Of a stretch of DNA of 64,000 bases, positions 63,461 through 64,000 are shown one piece after another; within the stretch, counting starts at the first letter, position 1, and every line of letters starts with the position of its first letter. The notes beneath the pieces were generated by a model. That model was not told the DNA's origin. It saw only the letters and a list, made by a program, of their open reading frames with translations, and ran no database searches. A program made the translations under genes and the position numbers. Origin of the DNA: Burkholderiales bacterium (GTDB lineage: Bacteria > Pseudomonadota > Gammaproteobacteria > Burkholderiales > Burkholderiaceae_E); NCBI GenBank assembly GCA_026399835.1, contig JAPLQE010000013.1, forward strand, positions 1 to 64,000. Reading direction: 5' to 3'.

Positions 63461-64000
63461 TTGAACTTCTCTGCTAAAGCGCATGGCGGCATTCGGCGGC
63501 TCGCGCTAAGCAGCGTTGTCCTGCTGGTCGACAGCGGGATACGCATCGTGCTCGTCACGGCCGTTGCACTCTGGATGGCGAGAGTGCTCGGACCCGAACA
63601 GTTCGGCGCGCTCAACTTTGCGTCGGCGTGCGTTGCGATCGGTTGGGGCGTTGCAGGACTGGGGCTGGACACGCCGACGACGGCACGACTGTCTACAGGC
63701 GCGGACCCGAGGAACCTCCTGGGGACGGCGATCGTCCTTCGGATCGCCTGCGCCGTAGTGGTCGTCTTGGCGCTGCTTTTCGGCTCGACGATGGCTGTCG
63801 GATCCGGGGAGCATGCTTCCCTCGCTCTGCAAGTCGCTTGCTTCGGGATCCTGGGGGCGTCGGCCTCGGTGGTCGATACCTGGTTCAAGTCTCGCGCAGA
63901 TGCGCTCCCGCCTTCGTTGGCGCGGATCTTTGCAACGATCGTCGCCGTGGTCGCGAGAGTCGGCTTGCTGCTCGCCGGATTCGGCGTCGTCGCACTCGCA
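63461..64000 (+). CDS. Wzx-type polysaccharide flippase, N-terminal part
   Basis: 180 codons, open at the right edge. TTG at 63461 is the only early start; an in-frame TAG lies two codons upstream. The sequence has 'GGIRRLALSSVVLLVDSGIR', 'TAVALWMARVLGPEQFGALN', 'VAGLGLDTPTTARLSTG' and further hydrophobic helices, the N-terminal signature of MATE/MOP-type oligosaccharide flippases ('ARxLGPExFG'). Role: moving lipid-linked repeat units across the inner membrane. Context with the polymerase-like gene supports it. Confidence 0.82.
   Translation, partial: MNFSAKAHGGIRRLALSSVVLLVDSGIRIVLVTAVALWMARVLGPEQFGALNFASACVAIGWGVAGLGLDTPTTARLSTGADPRNLLGTAIVLRIACAVVVVLALLFGSTMAVGSGEHASLALQVACFGILGASASVVDTWFKSRADALPPSLARIFATIVAVVARVGLLLAGFGVVALA

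Overview
The window reads as a chromosomal segment of a high-GC betaproteobacterium, most likely Burkholderiales. Three things support this: the conserved gene orders argB / pyrimidine 5'-nucleotidase / slmA, rhodanese / grxC / secB / gpsA, and coxB-coxA-cox11-DUF2970-coxC ... SURF1 ... ctaA-ctaB-sco; strong G/C at third codon positions; and many GTG starts with 4-bp stop/start overlaps. No rRNA, tRNA, CRISPR array or intact insertion sequence was seen.

Layout. 1-5.4 kb holds late cobalamin genes on the minus strand (cobC, cobS, cobT), interrupted by an HpcH/HpaI-type aldolase, a D-2-hydroxyacid dehydrogenase and a threonine/serine dehydratase-like PLP enzyme. 5.4-7.7 kb is argB, a HAD nucleotidase and slmA. 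8.0-19.2 kb is a catabolic/uptake region: an acyl-CoA ligase, an iron-type alcohol dehydrogenase (maleylacetate reductase-like), a complete branched-chain-type ABC importer with a fused permease-ATPase, an alpha/beta hydrolase, and facing them an LLM flavin monooxygenase interrupted by an amber codon, a second hydrolase and a conserved unknown. 19.4-26.9 kb is housekeeping (moeB-like, S41 protease, gpmA, rhodanese, grxC, secB, SH3 protein, gpsA, LOG protein, nitroreductase).

26.9-31.8 kb is a shrunken type IV minor-pilin operon: an apparent fimT-pilX fusion, an intact pilY1 and a pilE-like remnant without its membrane helix. 32.0-34.3 kb is trmL, comF and bioC. 34.4-53.7 kb is the aa3-type cytochrome c oxidase locus with its Cu (Cox11, two Sco-like proteins), heme A (CtaA, CtaB) and SURF1 assembly factors. 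It is split twice: by a Phd/PIN toxin-antitoxin pair after coxC, and by an 8-9 kb block with a giant galactose-oxidase-like lipoprotein (five C-terminal repeat modules joined by Ala-Pro linkers), its frameshifted paralogue, and the GDP-fucose genes gmd and fcl.

53.7-64 kb is an exopolysaccharide / PEP-CTERM (EpsH-type) locus: glycosyl-1-phosphate transferase, EpsD-family lipoprotein, two proteins with PEP-CTERM-like tails, a fused EpsF-EpsG chain-length determinant/tyrosine kinase, a polymerase/ligase-like membrane protein, a GH5 glycosidase and the start of a Wzx-type flippase. Base composition becomes noticeably less GC-rich from about 60.25 kb to the right edge, as is common for variable glycan genes. 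The most unusual content is the modular oxidase with its degraded twin, the condensed pilin operon, and the fused EPS chain-length/kinase gene.
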